From Rhinopithecimicrobium faecis (lineage in GTDB: Bacteria > Bacteroidota > Bacteroidia > Sphingobacteriales > Sphingobacteriaceae): DNA of 35,959 nucleotides. Positions 25,478 to 34,700 of the stretch are shown one piece after another (positions within the stretch are counted from its first letter, which is position 1; every line of letters starts with the position of its first letter). Below the pieces are notes generated by a model, which ran no database searches, was not told the DNA's origin, and saw nothing but the letters and a program-made list of their open reading frames with translations. The stretch spans positions 1 through 35,959 of the forward strand of contig JAGKSB010000020.1 of the NCBI GenBank assembly GCA_017942165.1. The letters run 5' to 3'. The position numbers were made by a program, and so were the translations under genes.

Positions 25478-25621
25478 ATGATAAAAAAAGAGAAAACACG
25501 TAAAGTAAAAACCGAATTAAATCCTTACTTATTTTACATCACAAATTGGGGATTCATCGATACAGACATCGATACAGAGCTAAACGCTACGAAGAAACAA
25601 CCAGAAAAGATAGCGAAGTAA
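25478..25621 (+). CDS. 47-aa small ORF, unknown
   Basis: It starts MIKKEKTRKVKTELNPYLFY, then ITNWGFIDTDIDTELNATKK, then QPEKIAK. It is lysine-rich at both ends with a central NPYLFYITNWGF. The DNA has a short direct repeat ATCGATACAGA. It has no similarity to the three small lipoprotein partners that I can see. A terminator follows at 25762. Coding status is moderate only. Confidence 0.4.
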   Translation: MIKKEKTRKVKTELNPYLFYITNWGFIDTDIDTELNATKKQPEKIAK

Positions 25622-25761
25622 TCGCTTAAAGACACCAATTAATTACCCACTTGCTTTTGAAAAAAAGCATTTCGTGTTTAAGGACCTTTAGGTCATTGAA
25701 ACCCTCCTTTAAATTCCTACCTTCTCCAAGGAATATTAATCCCACAAAAATTACTTAGCAT

Positions 25762-25805
25762 AAAAAAACCAGCTATAGTTTTTAAACAATAGCTGGTTTT
25801 TTTTT
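25762..25805. terminator. Bidirectional terminator before osmC
   Basis: AAAAAAACCAGCTAT (25762-25776) pairs with ATAGCTGGTTTTTTT (25789-25803), 12-nt loop. The osmC-like gene converges from the other side. Confidence 0.85.
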
Positions 25806-25818
25806 GACTGTATATTTT

Positions 25819-26217
25819 TTAATTTCCTTCTATGGTCGTACTCACAGAGATAGCGGAGCTCAATAACTTATGTATAGGGCATGCATTGGCGATAGCCTCT
25901 ATCCGTTTCGCTTGTGACTCCTCTAATGTGCCAGTATAGCGAATGACACGTTGAAATTCAGTGTGCTTCGTTTCGATATTTTCAAGGATGGAAACCTCCA
26001 CAAAAAATTCCGCTACAGGCCAATTTTTTCGTTGCGCATACATCTTTAAAGTAATCGCTGTGCAGGAAGCTAGCGATGCTGAAAGGAGTTCCTTCGGATT
26101 GAAGCCACTATCTTGACCTCCTAAATCTAAGGGCTCGTCGGCAATAATCGTGTTTGTACCTGCGGTTAATGTTGTCTGATATAAATCTTTGCCTATGGTG
26201 GCGTTTACTGTATGCAT
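25819..26217 (-). CDS. OsmC-family peroxiredoxin-like protein
   Basis: The 132-aa protein has the two conserved cysteines of OsmC/Ohr proteins: C52 (SLASCTAITLKMYA) and C113 (ACPIHKLL). It also has GGQDSGFNPKELL, the conserved early motif. These thiol peroxidases reduce organic hydroperoxides. The start is ATG 26217: the longer open frame (from 26271) runs into the pirin gene. The start is one base after the pirin stop, so the two form an operon. Confidence 0.9.
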   Translation of the reverse strand: MHTVNATIGKDLYQTTLTAGTNTIIADEPLDLGGQDSGFNPKELLSASLASCTAITLKMYAQRKNWPVAEFFVEVSILENIETKHTEFQRVIRYTGTLEESQAKRIEAIANACPIHKLLSSAISVSTTIEGN

Positions 26218-26218
26218 A

Positions 26219-27112
26219 TTAGGGCGTTTTATCAATGTAAAAGTCTGGAAGAGGAATCCCTTCCGTTTCATTCGGTACTTTAGGGAAATTCCCTTGCATC
26301 CAATCCGCTTTAGCTTGCGCTAATCGTTCTTTTGAGCTGCTCACGAAATTCCAGAATATATAACGTTCTTCGGGTAGCGGTTCGCCACCAAAAATATATA
26401 CCGTACTGTTTGCTTCCATTTCAAATTCACAAAGCTTAGCATTGTTGGCGATTAGAATTTGCTTGGGGCCAAAGGTATTTTCACCTTCCTTAATTGCTCC
26501 GGATAGAATATAGAGGGCTGATTCCCCAAAGAGTTCATCACCAATTTTAACGGTGGCTGCTGCTGTAGATTTTATCTCTATAAAATACAGGGGGCTGTAG
26601 GTTGGCAGGGGAGACTTATGACCGGCTACCTCTCCGGCGATAAGTTTGAACTGCAAACCATTTTCCAATGTCCATTGCGGCAGATCTTCGCCATTAATAT
26701 GGTGAAAACTCGGCTCACACTCTTCCAACTCTTTCGGTAAAGCTACCCATATCTGTAAGCCATGAAGGAATTTGTCACTCTTCCGTAGGTAGGCTGGCGT
26801 GCGTTCAGAATGCGTAACGCCTCTTCCTGCAGTCATCCAATTTACTGCGCCGGGTTGAATTTCAACCTCAGTACCCAAGCTGTCACGATGCATAATTGCA
26901 CCTTCAAAAAGATAGGTTAGCGTCGATAAACCTATATGTGGATGTGGACCTACATCTAAATTTTCGTATTTATTTAAAGCTGCAGGGCCCATATGGTCTA
27001 TAAAAGTAAAGGGGCCAACCATCCTTTTTTGACGAAAAGGAAGGAGGCGGCCGACCATGAAATTCCCTATATTCGCGGCACGCTCTTCAATAATTAATCC
27101 AATATTTGACAT
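26219..27112 (-). CDS. Pirin-family protein (cupin, quercetinase-like)
   Basis: The 297-aa protein has metal ligands of pirins: H57 and H59 (GPHPHIGLST), H101 and E103 (GVTHSERTP). Other family features are FTFIDHMGP and the C-terminal cupin region FGGEPLPEERYIFWNFVSSS. Pirins bind iron and act as redox cofactors or quercetin dioxygenases; the role here is unknown. It forms a two-gene operon with OsmC, which fits oxidative stress. A dyad with direct repeats lies upstream (27128-27173). Confidence 0.9.
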   Translation of the reverse strand: MSNIGLIIEERAANIGNFMVGRLLPFRQKRMVGPFTFIDHMGPAALNKYENLDVGPHPHIGLSTLTYLFEGAIMHRDSLGTEVEIQPGAVNWMTAGRGVTHSERTPAYLRKSDKFLHGLQIWVALPKELEECEPSFHHINGEDLPQWTLENGLQFKLIAGEVAGHKSPLPTYSPLYFIEIKSTAAATVKIGDELFGESALYILSGAIKEGENTFGPKQILIANNAKLCEFEMEANSTVYIFGGEPLPEERYIFWNFVSSSKERLAQAKADWMQGNFPKVPNETEGIPLPDFYIDKTP

Positions 27113-27127
27113 CGTATTTCTTTATAT

Positions 27128-27173
27128 ATTAAACGTAGAATTCATGTTAATGTTTTAACATTTATTAAACGTA
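27128..27173. promoter_or_regulatory. Direct repeats and dyad upstream of the pirin-osmC operon
   Basis: ATTAAACGTA occurs at 27128-27137 and 27164-27173, on either side of AATGTTTTAACATT (27149-27162), a dyad with a 2-nt centre. It may be an operator, with the -7 box nearby (TACATTTA on the minus strand at about 27173-27180). Confidence 0.5.
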
Positions 27174-27247
27174 AATGTACAAGCTTAATTTATAAAGTTT
27201 CTTGACTTAGGATAATTTTTCTTTATAAAACAGGAAGTATCCCACCG

Positions 27248-28825
27248 TTAGTATGACCACACTTTTGTATTTATGCTGCTCTTCTGCACCTTGCTCAGGT
27301 TTGGAAAGAACGTAAAGCCTGTCATCTCCTCCAAGGCAGCAACATCTAAGGTGTAGCTCATAAAATTCTTCTCCGTAGGGAGCTCATTATTAATCTTAAA
27401 TGCTATTGTGTGATAATTGGCTCCAATTTTCATGGCTAAAGCTTTGAAATAATACTGCGGTTTTGCAATTTTCTTCCCTGTCTTATCCAGTACATAGCTA
27501 ATCTTTTTATCCTTTAAGGAAGTTGGCATGGCGCCTGTCACGACGTACATCGTATCACATTGCGCTGTCCATGTTCTAACTTTCGTCTCTAAATTAGCCC
27601 ACATTCCCTGATTTAAACGGTCTAATTGAGGGGTGAAATTCGTGAAATAAAAGGTGGACTTATTACCTGCAGTACTGTAGTTTCGATCAGCACTCGGCAG
27701 CTGGTGGCCTCGGTCAAAGTCCGGATCTGCATACGAGGAGAATAAAGTTGCTTGATCAATTTTAGCAACACGCGGGTCATAGGCCCATTCATCCGTCCGC
27801 TTTGCGGTACCCAAATAGGAGCTATGTAAAGGGTATGCTACCCAGTAAGCGATCCCTAGCTGCTTATCATAGAGCATGGAGAAATTACGTACTTGTTGCT
27901 TGTCGGGTAGATTATACTTTAAGAATACGGAAGTTGCCGTGGGCATTGTTAACGTTGGCGTCTCAAAATACCCTTTAAAGGAAGATTCCACTACGGCGAT
28001 TCCATTTTTATTGATTTCAATGGGGTAGCTGTAGGTAGCACCTTTCTCTAGGACAATATTTCCAGGGATGGTATAGGCAAAATTCTGTCCTGTTGTAAAT
28101 TTAAATTGTATTTTCTTACTGCTTATTTCCTCTTCAGGCATTAAAGTTAACTCTGCTTGATAGCTGCCATCGGCAAGTTTTACTAAATCAGCTTCCAATT
28201 GCTTGGCGCTAGATTTTGTGATTTTAAGTTCACCTGTTGCTAAGTCTAAATTAGCCCGTGACTTCACCGCAGATACGTATACCGCTAGATTTTGATACTT
28301 TAAGTTGTCCGTTAATTTTAGCTTGAAAATTAATTTTGATAGCTGTTTTTCAAATTTTAAAGCCATCGGAAAGGCCTTTTCATTGGTTCCTTTGGCATAC
28401 ATTAATTCCAATGCATGCTGGTCTGTTTGATCAGTGATGTCAAAGGAAACTTTGTAGTTGCTCAATTCCTTGTAAGGGTAGTAGGCAACGATATTGGCAG
28501 CGACATCGGTATTTAAAATAGGCGTTGTGCTTTTAAATAGGCCGTTGGCATATATAAAAAGTTCATTATTTAGTTGTTGGAAAATGTTTTCCTTACTCAG
28601 CGCGCCATCTTTTTTGAACATAAAAACACCAATGCGGTCATTATTTTTCCAGCTCCACGAACTTTCGGAACTTTCGGAATTGTTGGCGGTCGGAGGGGTA
28701 GCTTTAAAACTAATTTGAGCTGGTTTAGCTTGCTGTAAACTCTTGCCACATCCAGCAAAGAGTAAAAGAAAACAGAGGGAACTTGTAAGGATAGAAGAAC
28801 GTCTCGTCTTAAAAAAATGTGTCAT
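27248..28825 (-). CDS. Lipoprotein: fimbrillin-like domain fused to DNA/RNA non-specific endonuclease
   Basis: The 525-aa protein has a lipoprotein signal (SSLCFLLLFAGCGKS, lipobox FAGC). The N-terminal domain (about 30-285) is fimbrillin_like (Mfa-like 1): WSWKNNDRIGVFMFK, VAYYPYKELSNY, LELMYAKG and ALKFEKQLSKLIFKLK. The C-terminal NUC1 domain (about 310-525) has catalytic D371-R-G-H374, then FTNFTPQLDRLNQGMWANLE with the metal Asn. It should be anchored at the cell surface and could cleave extracellular DNA or RNA. The fusion of the two domains is unusual. The ATG at 28825 is only about 31 nt downstream of the T-tract of the tRNA-Lys terminator. Confidence 0.85.
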   Translation of the reverse strand: MTHFFKTRRSSILTSSLCFLLLFAGCGKSLQQAKPAQISFKATPPTANNSESSESSWSWKNNDRIGVFMFKKDGALSKENIFQQLNNELFIYANGLFKSTTPILNTDVAANIVAYYPYKELSNYKVSFDITDQTDQHALELMYAKGTNEKAFPMALKFEKQLSKLIFKLKLTDNLKYQNLAVYVSAVKSRANLDLATGELKITKSSAKQLEADLVKLADGSYQAELTLMPEEEISSKKIQFKFTTGQNFAYTIPGNIVLEKGATYSYPIEINKNGIAVVESSFKGYFETPTLTMPTATSVFLKYNLPDKQQVRNFSMLYDKQLGIAYWVAYPLHSSYLGTAKRTDEWAYDPRVAKIDQATLFSSYADPDFDRGHQLPSADRNYSTAGNKSTFYFTNFTPQLDRLNQGMWANLETKVRTWTAQCDTMYVVTGAMPTSLKDKKISYVLDKTGKKIAKPQYYFKALAMKIGANYHTIAFKINNELPTEKNFMSYTLDVAALEEMTGFTFFPNLSKVQKSSINTKVWSY

Positions 28826-28856
28826 CAGTCTGCGTCTAATAGGAATTACGGAACAT

Positions 28857-28887
28857 AAAAAAAGCTCCACATTTTGTGAAGCTTTTT
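28857..28887 (-). terminator. tRNA-Lys (copy 1) terminator
   Basis: On the minus strand, AAAAAAGCTTCAC pairs with GTGGAGCTTTTTT through one U-G pair. The T-run is at 28857-28863. The U-G pair exists only on this strand. Confidence 0.85.
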
Positions 28888-28892
28888 TGAAG

Positions 28893-28965
28893 TGATCCCG
28901 CTGGGATTCGAACCCAGGACCCATACATTAAAAGTGTATTGCTCTACCAGCTGAGCTACGGAATC
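28893..28965 (-). tRNA. tRNA-Lys(TTT), copy 1
   Basis: The 73-nt cloverleaf has GATTCCG acceptor, D-arm GCTC-AGCTGGTA-GAGC, anticodon TTT in a CTTTTAA loop, and T-arm CTGGG-TTCGAAT-CCCAG. No encoded CCA. Identical to the copy at 31446-31518. Confidence 0.95.
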
Positions 28966-29045
28966 CTACTTCCTTTGTTTGAAGTGATGCAAAGATAGGA
29001 AAAGATGGTATTCCCTGCAACTAAATAACCTGATTTAAGGAGCTG

Positions 29046-29106
29046 TAATTGCTAAGTTATTTAGTGTGAGGGAGAAAAAATAAAGTCCCTCAGAAAATAG
29101 CAATTA
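29046..29106. repeat. Nested inverted repeats upstream of the sRNA promoter
   Basis: TAATTGCTA (29046-29054) pairs with TAGCAATTA (29098-29106). Inside, TGAGGGA (29067-29073) pairs with TCCCTCA (29086-29092). It is 12 nt upstream of the -33 box at 29119 and does not code for protein. Confidence 0.55.
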
Positions 29107-29118
29107 ACACGCTAATTA

Positions 29119-29150
29119 TTTGGAATTAGTCTAAATAAGTATTACCTTTG
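29119..29150 (+). promoter_or_regulatory. Consensus promoter of a candidate small RNA
   Basis: TTTG (29119-29122), 20-nt spacer, TACCTTTG (29143-29150). Both boxes fit the consensus. There is no plus-strand protein gene downstream before a perfect terminator. Confidence 0.8.
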
Positions 29151-29156
29151 AATTAT

Positions 29157-29247
29157 CGTAATTATTAGAAGGGTAGATCCTTATTACAGTTTGTTAGTGT
29201 TTCGTTTTCAAATGTTTGCAGCCAGTTGGAGGACTGGCTGCTTTTTT
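29157..29247 (+). ncRNA. Candidate ~90-nt small RNA
   Basis: The interval runs from the predicted start (about 7 nt after the -7 box) to the T-tract of a perfect terminator. It has no start codon with a sensible frame. It is convergent with the MFS gene (3' ends about 6 nt apart), so it could act as an antisense or trans RNA. No known RNA family is recognised. The unpaired part has U-rich stretches. Support: a consensus promoter, a strand-specific terminator and no coding alternative. Confidence 0.65.
29218..29247 (+). terminator. Terminator of the candidate small RNA
   Basis: GCAGCCAGT (29218-29226), loop TGGAGG, ACTGGCTGC (29233-29241), then TTTTTT. There is no T-tract on the minus strand. 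Confidence 0.9.
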
Positions 29248-29252
29248 ATGTC

Positions 29253-30608
29253 TTATTTTTTACCCTGGTAGCCCAATAATATAAGGATACCAATAAATGC
29301 ATAGGCCGCAAGGACCGCAGTACCCAAAATACCAACGGCATTTTCAGTAGGCATCAGCTGCATAAAGATCGTGATAATAGAAAGCCCAATTCCTGCACCT
29401 ACAAAATAAGTCGTACTTGTAAGGCTGGAGGTAATACCGTAATGTGCTGCGGGAACTTCTTTAACCGAGAATACGGCAAAACTAGTATAGCAGATCGTCA
29501 TACCAATACCGGAGATACATGCTGCGGCAATTAATACCATCGCCAAAGGATGTCCGAATAGAACGGAGCCACAAAGTAAGAGCCCTCCAGCTAGCATAAA
29601 GCACATTCCTAAGATACCCAGTTGACGTGTATCCAATTTTTTTAATAATGTAGGGATAGCAAATTTTGCCACTAAAGTCGAAAGCACAGAAAATGGTACC
29701 AGTAGTAAGCCTGCGGCAGCTGCTGAATAGTTCATATCTTTCTGTAGCATCATCGATATTAAAAATAAGAATCCTACAAAAAATCCTCCCAACACAAAGA
29801 ACATGCAGTTTGAAAGCACTAAAGTCTTATGTTGGAAGATAGAAAGGTCGAATAAGGGATTGCTAACCGTCTTTAGACGTTTGATAAGCACCGTTAAAAG
29901 TAAGGTTGCTAAGGCTAACGTACCTACCACAAGTAGGGGTTGTGTCGCAATGCTCCCTAAATTATGGATACCATAAGTCAGCAATAACACGGCAGCAATT
30001 AATAGTAAACCAGAGAATACATCCGCTTTACTTTCAACTTTCGTCCGTACGTCCTTCTCCATCGCGTAAATAGCGCCAATAATAATAACGGTTAAAATTG
30101 GTACATTAATTAGGAATACCCAATGCCATCCTAAGTAAGTACTGATAATACCGCCTGCGGAGAGACCACAGCCGGATCCAATAGCTGCAAAGGATGAAAA
30201 TACACCTAATGCTTTACTGCGTTCCTTTTCATCGGTAAAGGTCGATGTAACAATGGAGGAAGCTGCAGGCATCACAAAAGCGGCAGCCAATCCTTGGATC
30301 GCTCTAAAGAGTGCTAAACCCTCAAAGGAGCTTGAAAGTCCTGCACCCAGGGAGGCTAACATAAAAAATGTGGATCCTATAATAAACACTTTCTTCTTTC
30401 CTAGGGAGTCTGATATTTTACCACCAATAATTAAAAAACCCCCGAAAAAAAGTACATACAACGATTGTAGCCATTGAATGCTTTCGGCACTAACGCCAAA
30501 TTGTGCTTGTATGGAGGGGATTGTAAGGTTAATAATAGCGATATCTAAGGCTTCCACAAAGGTTGCCATCGAGGCTAATATTAATATCAGATTTTTCTTT
30601 GAAATCAT
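29253..30608 (-). CDS. MFS drug exporter (DHA2/EmrB-QacA type)
   Basis: The 451-aa protein has about 14 predicted membrane segments. Signatures are ALDIAIINLTIPSI (motif D1), GGKISDSLGKKKVF (motif A), FRAIQGLAAAFVMPAA and GSGCGLSAGGIISTYLGWHW (motif C). Such proteins export drugs or small toxins with protons. No fusion partner (EmrA) is near. It is divergent from ubiX (174-nt gap). Confidence 0.85.
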   Translation of the reverse strand: MISKKNLILILASMATFVEALDIAIINLTIPSIQAQFGVSAESIQWLQSLYVLFFGGFLIIGGKISDSLGKKKVFIIGSTFFMLASLGAGLSSSFEGLALFRAIQGLAAAFVMPAASSIVTSTFTDEKERSKALGVFSSFAAIGSGCGLSAGGIISTYLGWHWVFLINVPILTVIIIGAIYAMEKDVRTKVESKADVFSGLLLIAAVLLLTYGIHNLGSIATQPLLVVGTLALATLLLTVLIKRLKTVSNPLFDLSIFQHKTLVLSNCMFFVLGGFFVGFLFLISMMLQKDMNYSAAAAGLLLVPFSVLSTLVAKFAIPTLLKKLDTRQLGILGMCFMLAGGLLLCGSVLFGHPLAMVLIAAACISGIGMTICYTSFAVFSVKEVPAAHYGITSSLTSTTYFVGAGIGLSIITIFMQLMPTENAVGILGTAVLAAYAFIGILILLGYQGKK

Positions 30609-30738
30609 AGTTGAAAATTTGTTCGCGCAAATTTAAGATTTGACACACGAACAAAAAACTTTATTTAGATAATTCCTTGAAATACTTATTAAAACAGCAC
30701 AATCCTTGGAATTATAAACAGATTTTCATAACAAACAG

Positions 30739-30746
30739 TATATTTG
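30739..30746 (+). promoter_or_regulatory. -7 box of ubiX
   Basis: TATATTTG matches TAnnTTTG, 36 nt before the ATG. No clear -33 box at the standard distance. Confidence 0.5.
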
Positions 30747-30782
30747 CTTTGGCAGGCATATTGGCAAGCTTATAAGTAAGGC

Positions 30783-31370
30783 ATGGAAAAGAAACAACGA
30801 ATAATTATTGGTATTAGTGGTGCTACAGGCATCCAGTATGGTATTCGAGCGCTCGAGTTATTACGTGACTTAGAGGTGGAAACGCATGTGGTAATTTCTA
30901 AAGCAGCAGAGATGGTGCGGAATTATGAAACAGACTATCGTCATGACGAGTTAATAGCGTTAGCGGATAAAGTGTATCCTTTGAACGATGTTGGTGCAGC
31001 CATCTCCTCGGGATCTTTTAAGACCCTAGGCATGCTAATCGCCCCATGCTCGGTAAAGACACTCTCTGAAATTGCTACAGGAGTAACTTCCTCGCTATTG
31101 TCACGTGCGGCAGATGTCGTGCTGAAGGAGCGTCGTAAGTTAGTACTTATGGTACGTGAAACGCCCCTACATTTAGGGCATCTTCGTGCGATGACAGCAG
31201 TGACAGAAATGGGGGGCATCATAATGCCTCCAGTACCGGCATTTTACTTACAGCCAAGCTCCATCGATGATATGGTCACACATACCGTAGCACGCTCCTT
31301 GGATTTATTTGGCTTTGATATTGATATCCCCCGTTGGGATGAAGGCTATAAAGCGACATTAAAAAAATAA
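30783..31370 (+). CDS. ubiX: Flavin prenyltransferase UbiX
   Basis: The 195-aa protein shows [20 protein letters not shown] (FMN/phosphate binding), [34 protein letters not shown] (R-E-T-P-L) and [11 protein letters not shown], all features of UbiX. It makes prenylated FMN for UbiD-type decarboxylases, used in quinone biosynthesis. No ubiD is in the window. The 3' end is followed by the second tRNA-Lys terminator, which works in both directions. Confidence 0.95.
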   Translation: MEKKQRIIIGISGATGIQYGIRALELLRDLEVETHVVISKAAEMVRNYETDYRHDELIALADKVYPLNDVGAAISSGSFKTLGMLIAPCSVKTLSEIATGVTSSLLSRAADVVLKERRKLVLMVRETPLHLGHLRAMTAVTEMGGIIMPPVPAFYLQPSSIDDMVTHTVARSLDLFGFDIDIPRWDEGYKATLKK

Positions 31371-31410
31371 GCTTTATTAATTTCGCTAGGCTATAAAATT
31401 TAAAGGGCAT

Positions 31411-31442
31411 AAAAAAAGCTTCACACGAGTGTGAAGCTTTTT
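31411..31442. terminator. Terminator of tRNA-Lys copy 2 (and ubiX)
   Basis: AAAAGCTTCACAC (31414-31426) pairs with GTGTGAAGCTTTT (31429-31441), with flanking A and T runs on both sides. It matches the terminator of copy 1 in stem sequence. Confidence 0.85.
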
Positions 31443-31445
31443 AAG

Positions 31446-31518
31446 TGATCCCGCTGGGATTCGAACCCAGGACCCATACATTAAAAGTGTATTGCTCTAC
31501 CAGCTGAGCTACGGAATC
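31446..31518 (-). tRNA. tRNA-Lys(TTT), copy 2
   Basis: Same 73 nt as copy 1 at 28893-28965, including acceptor, TTT anticodon and T-arm, and no encoded CCA. It is in the same orientation, 2.5 kb away. The downstream stem AAGCTTCAC is also shared. Confidence 0.95.
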
Positions 31519-31745
31519 CTTTCCTGTTTGGAATGATACAAAGGTAGGAAAAATGTGGTTAAACGCAAACTTTTCAACGGAGTTTATCCTAACTTCCTAA
31601 ATGTTAGTGAGAAAAATTAGCTGCCTAGCTTCTTTTTGCTCCCTAGATGTCAAATAGCTTAAAATATAATCGTTCGCACTGCGCTATTTTTCTTAAAAAT
31701 ACATAAATTAGTAACTCCTAAAAATTGTAAATTTAAAAGAAATAT

Positions 31746-34700
31746 ATGTCCCAATTAAAAAAACGTTGGTCCAAAGTTGCTGCCCTGATGATGCTCCTGT
31801 CGTCAACGACGGTAGCCCATGCGCAGCAGGAAGCACTATGGATCCGTTATCCCGCTATTTCCCCAGATGCCAAGACCCTTGTATTTGGGTATAAAGGGAA
31901 TTTATATAAAGTATCAACGGCAGGGGGTACTGCAACAGCGCTAACTGTAGGTTCCTCACATGCTATGATGCCCGTGTGGTCGCGTGATGGAAAGACCTTA
32001 GCTTTTGCTAATAACCGCTATGGAAACTTTGATGTCTTCACGATGCCCGCGGATGGGGGCGCTGTTACGCGGGTGACATACCACTCTTCCAATGACTATC
32101 CCTATGATTTTACGGTAGATAATAAGGATGTTATCTTTGGCTCAGCGCGTCAAGCTCCAGCGGCATCGGTACGCTTTCCAAGTGTACGACTTTTTCAGAA
32201 TTTATATCAAGCCTCCAAGCAGGGGGGGCGCGCGAAGCTCCTTTCTGCGGCAGGGGTAGAAAATGCACATTTTAATGGCGATGGCAGCAAATTAGTGTTT
32301 CAAGACCGTAAGGGTTATGAAGACCCTTGGCGTAAGCATCATAAGTCTGCTGTAACGCGAGATATATGGATTTATGATTTAAAATCAAGTAACTACCAGG
32401 CCTTGACGCAAGCAGAAATTGAACACCGTGAGCCTGTATTTTCTGCTGATGGTCAAGCGGTATTCTATTTGAATGAGCAGGATGGCACGCAAAATATTTA
32501 CAAGAAAAACTTAGGAGCGACGACGGCTGATAAGCAGCTGACAACGTTTACAAAAAATCCTGTACGCCACCTTTCTATTGCCAAGGACAACACCATGGCC
32601 TTCACACAGGATGGCCAGGTTTACATCCTTAAGGAAGGGGGCAAAGCACAGAAAATAACCATTCAAGTGCCCGTAGATGTGGGTGACATGGAACGTAATT
32701 TTACGAATCTGGCGTCGCAAGTAAGTCAGTATCAGCTGAGCCCCAACAATAAGGAAATTGCTTATATCTCCCGTGGTGAAGTGTTCGTAACTTCTGTGGA
32801 AGGGGATTTTACGAAGCGCATTACGAGTACATCTTCACAGGAACGTATGGTGCAGTGGGCCCCGGATGGGAAGTCGCTAATCTATGCTGCTGAACGCGGT
32901 ACTGCGGGATGGGGGATTTATGAAAGCCGCTTAAAAGATACTGAGGAAGGCCACTTCTTCCAGGGTACGATATTCGTAGAAACACCTTTAATAGTTAATA
33001 AAAACGATAATTTTGCGCCTAAATTTTCACCTAATGGAGAGAAAATAGCTTACGTAGAGGAACGTAATATCCTCCAGGTATTTGATATAAAATCCAAAAA
33101 GACGACCACGCTGCTACCGAAGGGGCATAATCATTCCTACTCGGATGGAGACTGGAGTTTTTCCTGGTCGCCAGATAGTAAATGGCTTCTTGTAGATGAT
33201 CAGAAAGGTTATTTTGGTGGTTCAAATGCTGCGCTAATTAAAGCGGATGGCTCCACGCCGATTCAGTATCCTATAAACTCCGGCTTTGGGGAGGACAATG
33301 CACGTTGGCAGATGGATGGGAAGTTGATTACCTGGGAGTCGGCACGCTATGGCCGTAAATCCCTGGCCAATCAGGGAAGCCGTGAGGTGGATGTGCTTGG
33401 GGTATTCTTAAATCCTGAAGACTTCGATAAATTCAATTTATCGAAAGATGAGTTTGACCTCTTTAAGGATGGGGCCGACAAGAAGAAGGAGGAGCCAGCA
33501 AAAGATAAGGATACGAATAAGAAGGATGCCGAAAAAGGAAAGGATAGCAGAGGAGATAATAAGGATGATTCCAGCAAAAATAAGGTGGCTGATCTCAAGC
33601 TAAATCTTGAAAATCTACGCGACCGTGAAGTACGCCTAACGATTAACAGTTCTTCGATCGCAGATTATATGTTAACGAAGGACGGGGAGAAATTATTTTA
33701 TCTCGCGGCCTTTGAAAAGGGGTATGATCTTTGGCAAACGGATACCCGTACACGGGAGACGAAAATCCTTGCCAAGCTGGGGGGCTCTCCTTCAGGGATT
33801 CAGCTGAGTAAAGACGAAAAATTTATTATCGTATCTAATCGCGGAAGCTTATTGAAAATAGAAGTCGCTTCGGGAAAACCAACAGCGATTAAAAATAACC
33901 CCGAAATGGAGTTAAATACCGCTGCGGAGCGCCAGTATATCTTCGATCATGCTTGGCTTCAGGTCAAAAAGAAATTCTACGACCCTACAATCCACGGTAT
34001 CGACTGGAAAGGATATTACGATACGTACAATAAATTCTTGCCTCATATCAATAACAATTATGACTTCCAGGAGCTGCTATCAGAGCTCTTAGGGGAGCTT
34101 AATGGCTCGCATACTGGGGGTAGATATAGCCCACGTATGGCCGCAGCAGATCAAACGGCAAGTTTGGGCTTACTCTATGATGAGCTTTATACTGGGAAAG
34201 GATTGAAAGTTGCTGAAGTGATCGCCGGTGGTCCATTTTCCAAAGCGGCGAGCAAACTGACAGCGGGCTCCATCATACATAGTATTGACGGTTTAGAGAT
34301 TACAGATCAGACAGACTGGGCGGCACTATTAAACCGTAAGTCTGGTAAATTTGTAAAAATTTCTGGTCAGACGGCAGCAGGTGCAGCCTTCACGGAAACG
34401 GTTAAGCCCATAGATTTTGGTGAGGAAAATACATTGATGTATAAGCGCTGGGTGGCTTCAATGGAAGCATATGTAGCAAAGATCTCCAATGGGAAAATAG
34501 GTTATGTACATGTCGAAGGCATGAATGATGGCGCTTTCCGTGAGGTATTCGATAAGGTGATGGGTGACAATAAGGAAAAAGAAGCCCTGATTGTAGATAC
34601 ACGCTTTAACGGTGGCGGCTGGCTGCATGATGATCTAAATACCTTCCTTTCGGGTAAGGAATATATGAAATTTTCCCCACAGGGGACGATTCTAAAAGGT

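Noticed and set aside
25311..25499. 62-codon hydrophobic frame on the minus strand
   Set aside because: It overlaps the palindrome and the lysine-rich ORF, has AT-rich low-complexity codons and no neighbour support.
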